Shown one piece after another: positions 9,213-17,534 of a DNA stretch of 64,000 nucleotides (its first letter is position 1; each line of letters begins with the position of its first letter). Made by a program: the position numbers and the translations under genes. The notes under the pieces are model-generated. The model made no database searches. It was not told the DNA's origin and worked only from the letters and a program-made list of their open reading frames with translations. This DNA comes from Rivularia sp. PCC 7116. GTDB taxonomy: Bacteria; Cyanobacteriota; Cyanobacteriia; Cyanobacteriales; Nostocaceae. The stretch lies in the NCBI RefSeq assembly GCF_000316665.1, contig NC_019678.1, positions 5,146,001 to 5,210,000 of the forward strand, in the 5' to 3' direction.

Positions 9213-9376
9213 AAAAAGAGTAGCAAGTAGTAAGTAGTAAGTAGTAAGTAGTAAGTAGCAAGTAGTAAGTAGTAAGTAGCAAGTAGCAAGTAGATAGTTA
9301 ATAATTTTCCCCTATTCCCAATTACCAATTACCAATGCCCCATGCCCCATGCCCAATGCCCAATTCCCAATCCCAA
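9213..9376. repeat. Heptamer repeat tracts after the MRJP gene
   Basis: About ten TAAGTAG/CAAGTAG units (9218-9296), then ATTACCA and TGCCCCA/TGCCCAA units (9314-9376). Two different heptamer families lie side by side, a pattern repeated elsewhere in the window. No gene present. Confidence 0.85.
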
Positions 9377-9450
9377 CTTAACTATATGCCCGAAATAGAA
9401 TACAATAGTTTGAGGAAAATATGATAAATGTTTTCTGGGATTTTTTTAAG

Positions 9451-9475
9451 GCGATCGCTCTATAACGGCGATCGC
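9451..9475. repeat. Pair of HIP1 sites upstream of ileS
   Basis: Two GCGATCGC octamers separated by nine bases (CTCTATAAC...), followed by a T-rich stretch. HIP1 is over-represented in cyanobacterial genomes. The pair could form a hairpin, but a terminator role is uncertain. The rest of 9476-9647 holds only the presumed ileS promoter region. Confidence 0.6.
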
Positions 9476-9647
9476 TTTTGCTTTTGTTTGCGGTTGGTGA
9501 ATTCCGCCTTTTCAAATTATTTTCCCTTAAGTTAAAGAGTTTGGGTAAGATTACCGTAATGGGAATTACAAATAAAATATTGAAAATATAGAATTGCCCT
9601 AACACCTTCTTTGAAGAAGCAAACTAAAACCCAAAACCCAAAATCGA

Positions 9648-12536
9648 ATGACTGAATCAGGAAGCTACAAAAAAACGGTAAATTTACCTAAGACTAAGTT
9701 TGATATGCGGGCTAATGCTACGAAGCGCGAACCCGAAATCCAAAAGTTTTGGGCTGAAAATAAAGTTTACGAACGCCTTTCTCAAGAGAATCCTGGCGAA
9801 TTATTTATATTACATGACGGACCGCCCTACGCAAACGGTTCGCTACATATTGGTCACGCTTTAAATAAAATTCTTAAAGATATTATTAACCGCTACAAGA
9901 TATTACAAGGTCGTAAAATTAGCTATGTACCCGGTTGGGACTGTCACGGTTTGCCAATTGAATTAAAAGTTTTGCAAACCATGAAGTCTTCGGAGCGTCA
10001 GGAATTAACTCCTTTGAAGCTGCGAAATAAAGCCAAAGACTTTGCTTGGGAAGCTGTCAACGAGCAGCGCGAAAGTTTTAAGAGATATGGTGTTTGGGGT
10101 GATTGGGAGCATCCTTATTTAACTTCCAATCCTCAATATGAAGCCGAACAGATTGCTGTTTTTGGCGATATGTTTTTGAAAGGTTACATCTATCGCGGTT
10201 TAAAACCCGTACATTGGAGTCCTAGCTCAAAAACTGCTTTGGCTGAAGCTGAATTAGAATATCCCGAAGGACATACTTCACCGAGTATCTATGCTGCTTT
10301 CCCGATGACCAATTTAGCGGATGCAGCAAAGGATAAATTATCAGAGTTTTTACCCGATTTGGGTGTAGCAATTTGGACGACAACACCTTGGACAATTCCC
10401 GGTAACTTAGCCGTCGCGGTGAATCCAGACCTTAATTATGCTGTGGTGGAAGTTGAGAATTTATCTGCTGTAGACTTTAAATATCTCATCGTTGCTGCGG
10501 ATTTAGCCGAGCGTCTTTCCGAAACATTTGGCGCTAAATTAACCGTCAAAGCGACTTTCAAAGGAAAAGAATTAGAAAATTCTACTTACCGTCATCCCTT
10601 ATTTGACAGAGAATCTCCAGTAATTATCGGTGGAGATTACATCACCACAGAATCCGGTACCGGCTTAGTTCATACCGCACCAGGTCACGGTCAAGAAGAC
10701 TACATCGTCGGACAAAAGTATAATTTACCAATTTTGGCTCCAGTAGACGCAAACGGAAAGTTTACCGAAGAAGCAGGGAAGTTTGTTGGATTAAAAGTCG
10801 TTGGTGCAAAAGACCAAATCAGCGAAGGTAATCAAGCAATCATCGACGCATTAACCGAAGCCAAATCGCTAATCAAACACGAACCCTACGCTCACAAATA
10901 TCCTTACGACTGGAGAACCAAAAAACCAACCATTTTCCGAGCTACCGAACAGTGGTTTGCTTCCGTAGAGAAATTCCGCGAAACAGCACTCGAACAAATC
11001 AAATCCGTCCAGTGGATTCCCGCTCAAGGACAAAACCGGATAACACCAATGGTTGCCGATAGAAATGACTGGTGTATTTCTCGTCAAAGAAGTTGGGGTG
11101 TTCCGATTCCGGTATTTTACGACGAAGAAACCAACGAAGTGGTATTGAACGAAGACACCATCAAACACGTTCAAGCAATTATCGCCGAAAAAGGTTCCGA
11201 TGCTTGGTGGGAACTGTCCGTAGAAGATTTAATGCCCGAAAAATACCGAAACGACGGCAGAAAATACCGTAAAGGTATGGACACGATGGATGTATGGTTT
11301 GATTCCGGTTCCTCCTGGGCATCCGTAGTCGAACAGCGTCCCGAACTGCGCTATCCCGCCGACGTATATTTAGAAGGTTCCGACCAGCACCGGGGTTGGT
11401 TCCAATCGAGCTTACTTACCAGCGTCGCAGTTAACGGTGTCGCACCTTATAAAACAGTGTTGACTCACGGTTACACTTTAGACGAGAAAGGTTTCAAGCA
11501 AAGTAAATCCTTGGGTAACGTAATTGACCCCAGAGTAGTTATTGAAGGTGGTAAAAATCAAAAGCAAGAACCTGCTTATGGTGCTGACGTATTGCGGTTG
11601 TGGGTTTCATCGGTAGACTATACCAACGATGTCGGAATTGGTAAAAATACCTTGAAGCAAATCATGGATATCCGTAACAAGATTCGCAACACAACGCGCT
11701 TCTTATTGGGTAACTTACATGATTTCAACCCCGAGACAGATGCAGTAGCTTTTGAAGAATTAGCCGAAATCGACAAATACATGCTGCATCGGATGACAGA
11801 AGTGTTTACCGAAATTACCAATGCATACGAAACATTTCAATTTTCTCGCTTCTTCCAAGCAGTACAGAACTTTTGCATCGTCGATTTATCCAACTTCTAC
11901 CTAGATGTCGGTAAAGATAGATTGTATATCAGCAGTGAAAACGGTTCCCGTCGTCGCAGCTGTCAAACAGTAATGCAAATCGCGCTAGAGAACTTAACCA
12001 AAGCCATTGCTCCGGTATTGGCTCATATGGCAGAAGACATCTGGCAATTTATCCCCTATGAAACCCCGCAAAAATCAGTATTTGAAGCCGGTTGGGTACA
12101 GTTAGAAGATAAATGGAAAAATCCCGACATCGTAAAATTCTGGGATAAAATCCGTCAAATTCGTAACGACGTAAATAAAGTATTAGAAGAAGCCAGAATT
12201 GATAAAATGATTGGTTCTTCCTTAGAAGCGAAAGTATTGCTTTACGTCAAAGACGAAGAATTGCGGAATGCGATTAAATCATTAAATGATAATAGTAATA
12301 ACAACGTAGACGAACTTCGCTACCTGTTTCTGACATCTCAAGCAGAAATATTAGATAATCCCGGAGTTGATGATTGTAAACACAAAATGCAGTCAGATAA
12401 CTGGGAAATTGGTGTCGCAAAAGCAGATGGGCACAAATGCGATAGATGCTGGAATTACTCCACCAAAGTCGGAGAATCAACAGAGCATCCGCTGTTGTGC
12501 GAAAGATGCGTTAATGCATTAGCAGGGGAATTCTAA
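9648..12536 (+). CDS. ileS: Isoleucyl-tRNA synthetase
   Basis: A class I aminoacyl-tRNA synthetase of 962 residues that charges tRNA-Ile. The ATP-binding HIGH motif is at residues 67-70 (GSLHIGHALNK) and the KMSKS loop appears as KQSKS near residue 618. The CP1 editing domain lies between them (WTTTPWTIPGN and GTGLVHTAPGHG, with its conserved Asp/Thr residues). The C-terminal zinc finger is present as CDRCW (about 930) and CERC (about 953), marking the bacterial-type enzyme. Length is normal. It stands alone, with repeats on both sides. The final 20 codons and the zinc ligands appear intact. Confidence 0.97.
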   Translation: MTESGSYKKTVNLPKTKFDMRANATKREPEIQKFWAENKVYERLSQENPGELFILHDGPPYANGSLHIGHALNKILKDIINRYKILQGRKISYVPGWDCHGLPIELKVLQTMKSSERQELTPLKLRNKAKDFAWEAVNEQRESFKRYGVWGDWEHPYLTSNPQYEAEQIAVFGDMFLKGYIYRGLKPVHWSPSSKTALAEAELEYPEGHTSPSIYAAFPMTNLADAAKDKLSEFLPDLGVAIWTTTPWTIPGNLAVAVNPDLNYAVVEVENLSAVDFKYLIVAADLAERLSETFGAKLTVKATFKGKELENSTYRHPLFDRESPVIIGGDYITTESGTGLVHTAPGHGQEDYIVGQKYNLPILAPVDANGKFTEEAGKFVGLKVVGAKDQISEGNQAIIDALTEAKSLIKHEPYAHKYPYDWRTKKPTIFRATEQWFASVEKFRETALEQIKSVQWIPAQGQNRITPMVADRNDWCISRQRSWGVPIPVFYDEETNEVVLNEDTIKHVQAIIAEKGSDAWWELSVEDLMPEKYRNDGRKYRKGMDTMDVWFDSGSSWASVVEQRPELRYPADVYLEGSDQHRGWFQSSLLTSVAVNGVAPYKTVLTHGYTLDEKGFKQSKSLGNVIDPRVVIEGGKNQKQEPAYGADVLRLWVSSVDYTNDVGIGKNTLKQIMDIRNKIRNTTRFLLGNLHDFNPETDAVAFEELAEIDKYMLHRMTEVFTEITNAYETFQFSRFFQAVQNFCIVDLSNFYLDVGKDRLYISSENGSRRRSCQTVMQIALENLTKAIAPVLAHMAEDIWQFIPYETPQKSVFEAGWVQLEDKWKNPDIVKFWDKIRQIRNDVNKVLEEARIDKMIGSSLEAKVLLYVKDEELRNAIKSLNDNSNNNVDELRYLFLTSQAEILDNPGVDDCKHKMQSDNWEIGVAKADGHKCDRCWNYSTKVGESTEHPLLCERCVNALAGEF

Positions 12537-12553
12537 AATACACAGTCACCAAT

Positions 12554-12580
12554 GTAGAGACGTAGCAGTGCTACGTCTCC
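12554..12580. repeat. Palindromic GAGACGTAGCA repeat
   Basis: GTAGAGACGTAGCA followed by its complement TGCTACGTCTCC forms a near-perfect palindrome just after ileS. Copies are at 35949-35974 and 47239-47286. It may act as a transcription terminator but looks mainly like a dispersed repeat. Confidence 0.8.
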
Positions 12581-12654
12581 CCGCATTTAGGATTGTACCG
12601 ATAACTTCCTAAAACAAAATCCTTCACCAACAAAACACACAAAAATAAGAAATA

Positions 12655-13576
12655 TTGTAGCGCTCAAAATCGCCTAGGATTGAAAATCCCAGGCTAATAG
12701 CTCAACTCTACTTAAGTAGACTGAAAATCTTTCCCAGTCATATTTATCTCCTAACTAACACATTTTCAAACCCTTATACAGTAAAGCTTTTAGCCAAAGT
12801 AAAAAAAAGGGTTAGTTTCATTTGTTGTGAAGGATTTTAACACCTTTGACCTTCGACCTTTAACCTTTAACCTTCATCGGAGGCTCACATCTTGCACCAT
12901 CTTCAACAACCGCTTGAGAATTTATTCTCAGGCTCATACACGAAGTCTGATAAATCAGACTGGGTAAGAGTTTTAGTGCGTTTTAACGCACTTTGTATAT
13001 TAGCCTGGGAATTTATTCCAAGGCGGTTATCGCGACTGGTGCAAGATATCAGATAAATATGACTTTTGCTATCAGACGGAGAGCAGCGCGTTGCCGAGGT
13101 TCCCTCGGTTGTAGCGACTGCGGGGGGTTTGCAACTAGGCTGTGTACTTTGATAAAATTTCGACATTTTTGATTCATACAACTTTTATGTCGGGAATAAT
13201 CGAAATATTAAGCCCTCACCCCGCCTTCGGCTCCCCTCTCCCAAGCTTGGGAGAGGGCAATATCTTTAGGCTAAGACACGTTTTTGTATGGATTTTTATG
13301 CTTTAAAAAACACAAAGTACACAGCCTAGTTTGCAACCCCCGGTGGTGTAGAGAATGCTGCTGTTCGGTCAGTTCAACCCAACCTACCACTAAAAAAACG
13401 CATCCGTTGTTAAAATCGTTATTCCTGCCGAAGTTTGTAGCTCATCGAAAATCCCTCAACCCCACCATTCATATAATTCAAACTTATATTGATTTTGGCG
13501 ATCGCAGCTTATTCGCTTATCAATTAAAATTTTATCGATATCAATAACGTTGCACTTGGTGCGTTTAAGGTGATTG
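12655..13576. repeat. Left copy of the CRISPR-flanking repeat block
   Basis: No gene is supported in this 0.9 kb. It is a mosaic that reappears at 19952-20889: a 80-base segment starting TGTAGCGCTCAAAATCGCC (12655 and 19952), a nested inverted repeat (12908-13030), a G/C-rich stretch around 13080-13140, a shared stretch from about 13365 (CAGTTCAACCCAACCTACCA) to 13470, and the GGCGATCGC...TATCGATATCAATAA segment near 13497-13550 (present twice at 20649 and 20752). This shows that the array and its outer flank were duplicated together. Confidence 0.75.
12908..13030. repeat. Nested inverted-repeat element, copy 1
   Basis: Arms of roughly 40 bases (starting AACCGCTTGAGAAT on the left and ending GGCGGTTATCG on the right) flank a 48-base centre (12945-12992) that itself contains two small palindromes (GTCTGATAAATCAGAC and GTGCGTTTTAACGCAC). 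In the copy at 20140-20250 the centre is in the opposite orientation relative to the flanks. Confidence 0.7.
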
Positions 13577-13654
13577 GCTTTCATCCCCGTTGAGGGGAAT
13601 TGGTTTGGAAAGTTTTGAAAAATCTCCCGATTTTTAAGGGGGCGCTTAAGTTTA

Positions 13655-13730
13655 ATGGGTGGGTCAGGGATATCGCTACCCCCTTCCCCCCGACAAACCG
13701 GACAAGCAAGTTACCAAGCATCCGGCTTTA
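13655..13730 (-). ncRNA. Group II intron domains V and VI
   Basis: Read on the minus strand, the domain V hairpin has a 5' arm AGCCGGATGC, a distal TTGGTAACTTGC part and a 3' arm GTCCGGTTT. It is followed by a G-rich stem closed by a GCGA tetraloop and a C-rich return strand containing an unpaired A, the expected domain VI branch point. The maturase stop codon overlaps the first bases of domain V. Confidence 0.75.
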
Positions 13731-15521
13731 GCCAATCCTAACGCTTCCAGGGACTGGGTTTAATTCTTGTAAGTCCTGCACAAATACCTCGTCTTCACAC
13801 CCAGGGGCTACTGAATGTACTTGTCGGTGACAGTAGTAATGCATCAATTCTAGATTAGCGTAAGTATCTTTACCACCCCTACTTTGAGGAACTTTGTGAT
13901 GTTTTTGAATTGGTTCATCATTAAACAATGATTCCCCACAAACGCAACACTTATATCCTTGTTTTCGGGCTAGCTTTTGGTAAGAAGGAATTAGATTTTG
14001 AGATTTTCTCTTAGTTCTTGACTCCCAATATTTAACCAAATCTGGGTTATCATAAGAAGCATCACCTTTGACTAAAGTGTGCCTTCTAATATTGAACCAA
14101 CTAAACTTGAGAAGATACTGACCTGTCCGCTTATCCCCCTCCGGGTTCACCAGTTTGCTTATGCCGGGGAACCCGTCCACCGCAACTGGTTCACCGAACA
14201 CCCAGTTATCATTTCTATCAAAGTTTAGTCGTCCCCAGTACTTATGTTTACGCCATCCAGAACTTTTCTTTGGATGCACTCTTTTGGCGTACCTGTTTTC
14301 TCTGACATACATCCAAGTATCTAGTTTGTGGAATATGTGGGAGGAAACGACTGTACGGTAATAATTAGCAACTCCGCGAATAATCGGGTTAAGTTTGGAT
14401 ATCAAATAATTAACATTACTGCTCTTATTTTCTAACCAAACTTGCTTAATCTTATTCCGTACATCTTGCAACGCTTCTTTACTGGGTTTAATCAGTACTT
14501 TCCGCCCAATTTTGGTATTTTTATCCTTGTACCATCTGATGTTAAAGCTCAAGAAGTTGAATCCTTCACTCAGATGTACTATGTTAGTTTTAGCTTTGGA
14601 TAAAGCCAAACCTTTAGATTTCATCCAGTGGGATAGCGTCTCAACCACGCAAGCGGCATCTTCTTGAGTTTTGCAGAAAACCACAAGGTCATCTGCGTAG
14701 CGCACGATACCACGATTTCCAATAGTATGACCGTGTTTATCGTATCTAATGCCGAGCGCAGACTCCATACCGTGTAAAGCAATATTCGCAAGCAAAGGCG
14801 AGATTATTCCGCCTTGAGGTACACCAGTTTCTGTATCGTTAAAAACGCCCTTGTCTACATATCCAGCCTTTAACCACTGTTGAATTAACTTCTTTGCGGG
14901 GAAGTTACCAATGGTTTTAAGTAAAGGGGAGTGAGCGATATTATCAAAACAACCCTCAATATCTGCATCCACAACCCAGCTTTTAGTTGAGTTGGCTTTA
15001 GACATTGAATGTATTCTTTCTATCGCATCATGTACGCCTCTACCGGGGCGGAAACCGTAAGATGTTCTCTCGAATTGTGCTTCCCAATAAGGTTCTAAAG
15101 CATTTTTCACAATGGCTTGTAAACACCTATCGATGACACAAGGGATTCCGAGGGGACGTTGTTTACCGTTGGATTTACGGATATAAACCCGTTTTACTGG
15201 TAGTGGTTTCCAGGGAGGACACCTTGTTAAAATATCAACCAAAGTTCCTCTAGCTCCTGGGGTCAAAACCAGTAATTTATCCACACCCGCAGTTTTCTTA
15301 CCAGAATTTAATTGCGTGACTCGTCTAACGGAAAGTACTATGTTAGAATAGCTACGCATGAGTAGCTTTTGAAGACTACGAATCTTTTTTAAGTCACCGT
15401 CTCTGGTTGCCTTGAAAATTCTTTGTCTAAGTCTGGTGACTACCCGGTTAGCATGTTTCCATTTAATGCTATTCCAGTCGGTAGCCCTCTCGGTTACGTT
15501 CACAATTGTAGATTGCACCAT
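13728..15521 (-). CDS. ltrA: Group II intron reverse transcriptase/maturase with HNH domain
   Basis: A 597-residue intron-encoded protein. An N-terminal RT-0 region leads into RT domains with RVYIRKSNGKQRPLGIP, SYGFRPGRGVHDAI, VDADIEGCFDNI, GVPQGGIISPLLAN and the catalytic VRYADDLVVF. A maturase domain X follows (about 340-450, YYRTVVSSHIFHKL). The C terminus is an HNH endonuclease: CCVCGESL, then HHKVPQSRGG and a final CH..VH group. All catalytic residues appear present, so the intron may still be mobile. It supports its own splicing and retrohoming. The frame runs to the start of domain V as expected for an ORF in domain IV. Confidence 0.95.
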   Translation of the reverse strand: MVQSTIVNVTERATDWNSIKWKHANRVVTRLRQRIFKATRDGDLKKIRSLQKLLMRSYSNIVLSVRRVTQLNSGKKTAGVDKLLVLTPGARGTLVDILTRCPPWKPLPVKRVYIRKSNGKQRPLGIPCVIDRCLQAIVKNALEPYWEAQFERTSYGFRPGRGVHDAIERIHSMSKANSTKSWVVDADIEGCFDNIAHSPLLKTIGNFPAKKLIQQWLKAGYVDKGVFNDTETGVPQGGIISPLLANIALHGMESALGIRYDKHGHTIGNRGIVRYADDLVVFCKTQEDAACVVETLSHWMKSKGLALSKAKTNIVHLSEGFNFLSFNIRWYKDKNTKIGRKVLIKPSKEALQDVRNKIKQVWLENKSSNVNYLISKLNPIIRGVANYYRTVVSSHIFHKLDTWMYVRENRYAKRVHPKKSSGWRKHKYWGRLNFDRNDNWVFGEPVAVDGFPGISKLVNPEGDKRTGQYLLKFSWFNIRRHTLVKGDASYDNPDLVKYWESRTKRKSQNLIPSYQKLARKQGYKCCVCGESLFNDEPIQKHHKVPQSRGGKDTYANLELMHYYCHRQVHSVAPGCEDEVFVQDLQELNPVPGSVRIG

Positions 15522-16565
15522 AACTTTTCCCGAAAAGTTAACTTTTCTTGTTGCATAGAATTCAAGGGATTCACTCGCTACACGTCAGCACTCTTTCGGG
15601 TTAGTCATTAGACCTATCTGCCCAGTTATGATTTCCTGTTTACCGTTGGGCTTGGCAGCATTCGCTTCTTGTAGCGTCTTACACCCACTGTGGAATTAAA
15701 AATCGGATTACTCCAATCCCTACTTACAGCGTCGATTCTAGTTGTAAGACCTCAATGGGGTTACTTCATATCACACACAAGAGATACAACCATTACGGGT
15801 TCCTTCTATACACCGGAAGTTGTTTGATGCCTTATATTCCGAGGACAGGGCGAAATATCTAACTCCATTTATCGTGTCAGCCGTTTCGATAATTCCTCAT
15901 CACGGTGCCTCGTCAAAGATTCACTTTCGTTAACCCAAAAATGATTTTACCCTAGCGCCTCATCCACTTTTCGGCTAGTAGATTTTACGCATTTCCCTCT
16001 AGCTCTGAGACATCATAGTTACCCGTGATGCCCCTTCGGGCAGGTACTGGTCAGACATTAACCAGGAGTAGTTACAAGCTACTCACTCTCGTGAGCGACT
16101 GATAGTCGCACCCATCCCCGCTGAGGGGAGTTGGTTTGGAAAGAGAAAGTGCCCGAAAGGAACTTTCTTAATGAGAAGGTTTCCATCCCCGCTGAGGGGA
16201 GCTGGTTTGGAAAGAATTATGCGTCACTTTAGATCCTTTGCGTTTTGGAATAGTTTCCATCCCCGCTGAGGGGAGTTGGTTTGGAAAGTGCCCCAAAAGG
16301 TCACGATAACATCAGGGTGATAGTTTCCATCCCCGCTGAGGTGAGTTGGTTTGGAAAGGTCTTAGAACTTACTCTCTAAAGGATAAGCCGAGTTTCCATC
16401 CCCGCTGAGGGGAGTTGGTTTGGAAAGCATCAGGGTGATACGACTAGAGGAACAGCAGAGTTTCCATCCCCGCTGAGGGGAGTTGGTTTGGAAAGGCCTT
16501 CTGCTACTGAAAAAGCAGTGACAGCAGCTGTTTCCATCCCCGCTGAGGGGAGTTGGTTTGGAAAG

Positions 16566-16805
16566 ATGAGTTCACTTCTAGAACCCTTACACAGCAGGGG
16601 TTTGGAATACCCCAATCGACGCATCTCGAAAAAATGGAAAAATATTTCGAGAAAATTGCCATTTTCGTCGTCTGAAAGCTTTGCTGTGTAAGCAATCGAC
16701 GCATCTCAACGAAGTTATAGGGTTTTCAAGGTTCGGGCGAGATGCGTCGATTTTGATGTATCGCAACTCTGTGAATAATCTAAGTGTAATCAAATTAATA
16801 GTCAA
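16566..16805 (-). promoter_or_regulatory. CRISPR leader 1 with promoter and triplicated hairpin element
   Basis: Leader of array 1, read leftward. A sigma70-type promoter lies at 16777-16805: TTGACT (complement of 16800-16805), 17 bases, TAGATT (complement of 16777-16782). Downstream are element C (16739-16752), B (16694-16707) and A (16614-16628). A and B read AATCGACGCATCTC on the plus strand and C is their exact inverse. C can pair with B (14 bp, 31-base loop) or A (15 bp), but not both. The block is homologous to 21506-21742, where the promoter is the same and the three elements have co-ordinately changed sequences. Homology continues to about 16965. Confidence 0.75.
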
Positions 16806-17035
16806 CTACTTAGAAATAAATTGAAACAATTAAATAGGGGAAATATCCTGTGGAGAAGGAAATCAGGAATCTACGATGATTGACAAGTATATTGAAATTA
16901 GCATTTATATTGTGATTGAAAGTACAATACCTACTTAACAAACACTTAGCCAATATTAATAGAATTTTTTCCATTAGAATTATAGGTTGGATTGAAAGTT
17001 GTGTAAACCAAGCTTTTTTAGCAGAGGAATTTTAG

Positions 17036-17080
17036 TTGATTGTAGTCAGGAGCGCAATCAAGAATAATAAAATTGTGCCC
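17036..17080 (-). pseudogene. parA remnant next to CRISPR leader 1
   Basis: The complement translates to GHNFIILDCAPDYNQ, matching the Walker B region of the intact parA at 21989-22873 (YDFILLDCAPGYNLL). The DNA identity is obvious (both contain GGAGCGCAATC). Frame and similarity are lost within a few codons on both sides. The position relative to the leader is the same as for the intact gene on the right, so this is what is left of a duplicated parA. Confidence 0.7.
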
Positions 17081-17130
17081 AGAATTTTTACTATCGCTGT
17101 TCCCAATTTATTGAGGTACAGTACACCTCA

Positions 17131-17202
17131 AGACCTCACCCCCAACCCCTCTCCTTAACAAGGAGAGGGGAGATAAAGCACAGCTTTATCGGGGGTGAGG
17201 TA
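17131..17202. repeat. Interspersed palindromic repeat
   Basis: An element of the 181-230 family: CCTCACCCCCAACCCCTC, the AACAAGGAGAGGGG hairpin, and an end repeating GGGGGTGAGG, with AAAGCACAGCTTT as an inner hairpin. The remaining bases up to katG (17203-17534) contain heptamer units near 17340-17400 and presumably the katG promoter; no gene is supported. Confidence 0.8.
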
Positions 17203-17534
17203 ATTTTTGTATCTCAGGCGATTAAGCGCAGCCTCATACAGAATTGGTACGCAATGCTGGTGCGTGACACTGAATACATTGTTACTACGTTCACAGTTAC
17301 TCAAAGTGTCACAGCACCCTACAAAAAAATGTGCCGGTTGCGTAAGTCCTATACTTATTACTCACTACTTACTACTCATTACTCACTACTTAATATTACT
17401 TATCAAGTAACGCCGAAATCCTTATCTTCCATATAATGTAGGAATTGCTGTGACACAAACTTTAGCCTACACAATCTCCTCAAGTAAAACCTCTAACTAA
17501 ACCATCACAACAACTATAGAAAGGACTGAACTCA

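Larger units (their letters stand above)
13654..16111 (-). mobile_element. Group II intron inserted in a CRISPR repeat
   Basis: The intron is on the minus strand and about 2458 bases long. Its 5' end GTGCGACT is the complement of 16111 downwards, matching the GTGYG consensus. Domain V lies at about 13695-13730 and a domain VI-like hairpin with a GCGA loop at about 13655-13690. The encoded RT/maturase fills domain IV. Flanks: the left side ends with GTTT (13650-13653), the right side resumes CCATCCCC (16112), so removing the intron rebuilds an exact 36-base CRISPR repeat. The 3' boundary is set by that reconstruction; since it implies an intron ending ATT rather than the usual AY dinucleotide, it may be off by one or two bases. 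The non-coding 15522-16111 part is domain I-III RNA. Confidence 0.88.
13577..16565 (-). CRISPR. CRISPR array 1 (8 repeats, one split by an intron)
   Basis: The repeats are 36 bases. On the plus strand they start GTTTCCATCCCCG and end GGTTTGGAAAG. They lie at 13577-13612, 13650-13653 joined to 16112-16143, 16179-16214, 16253-16288, 16323-16358, 16392-16427, 16460-16495 and 16530-16565. The seven spacers are 32-38 bases. Read on the minus strand the repeat ends in ATGGAAAC, the usual 8-base crRNA handle, and has a CCCC...GGGG hairpin. The leader is on the right and the degenerate repeat (13577) on the left, so transcription runs leftward. No cas gene is in the window, so the processing machinery must be elsewhere. 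Variable spacer length suggests a type III or I-D partner. Confidence 0.95.

Noticed and set aside
12903-13181. 92-codon frame over the nested inverted repeat, and similar frames at 20184-20405
   Set aside because: They are translations of dispersed palindromic repeats; no gene signal.
16430-16805. Open frames of 64-72 codons crossing CRISPR array 1 and its leader (and 21059-21742 for array 2)
   Set aside because: They translate repeats (for example PNQLPSAGMET) and leader hairpins. Similarity between the two leaders is explained by RNA or DNA structure, since stems rather than codons are conserved.
17207-17436. Two overlapping 60-67-codon frames upstream of katG
   Set aside because: They run through a MITE fragment and heptamer repeats and have no supporting signals.
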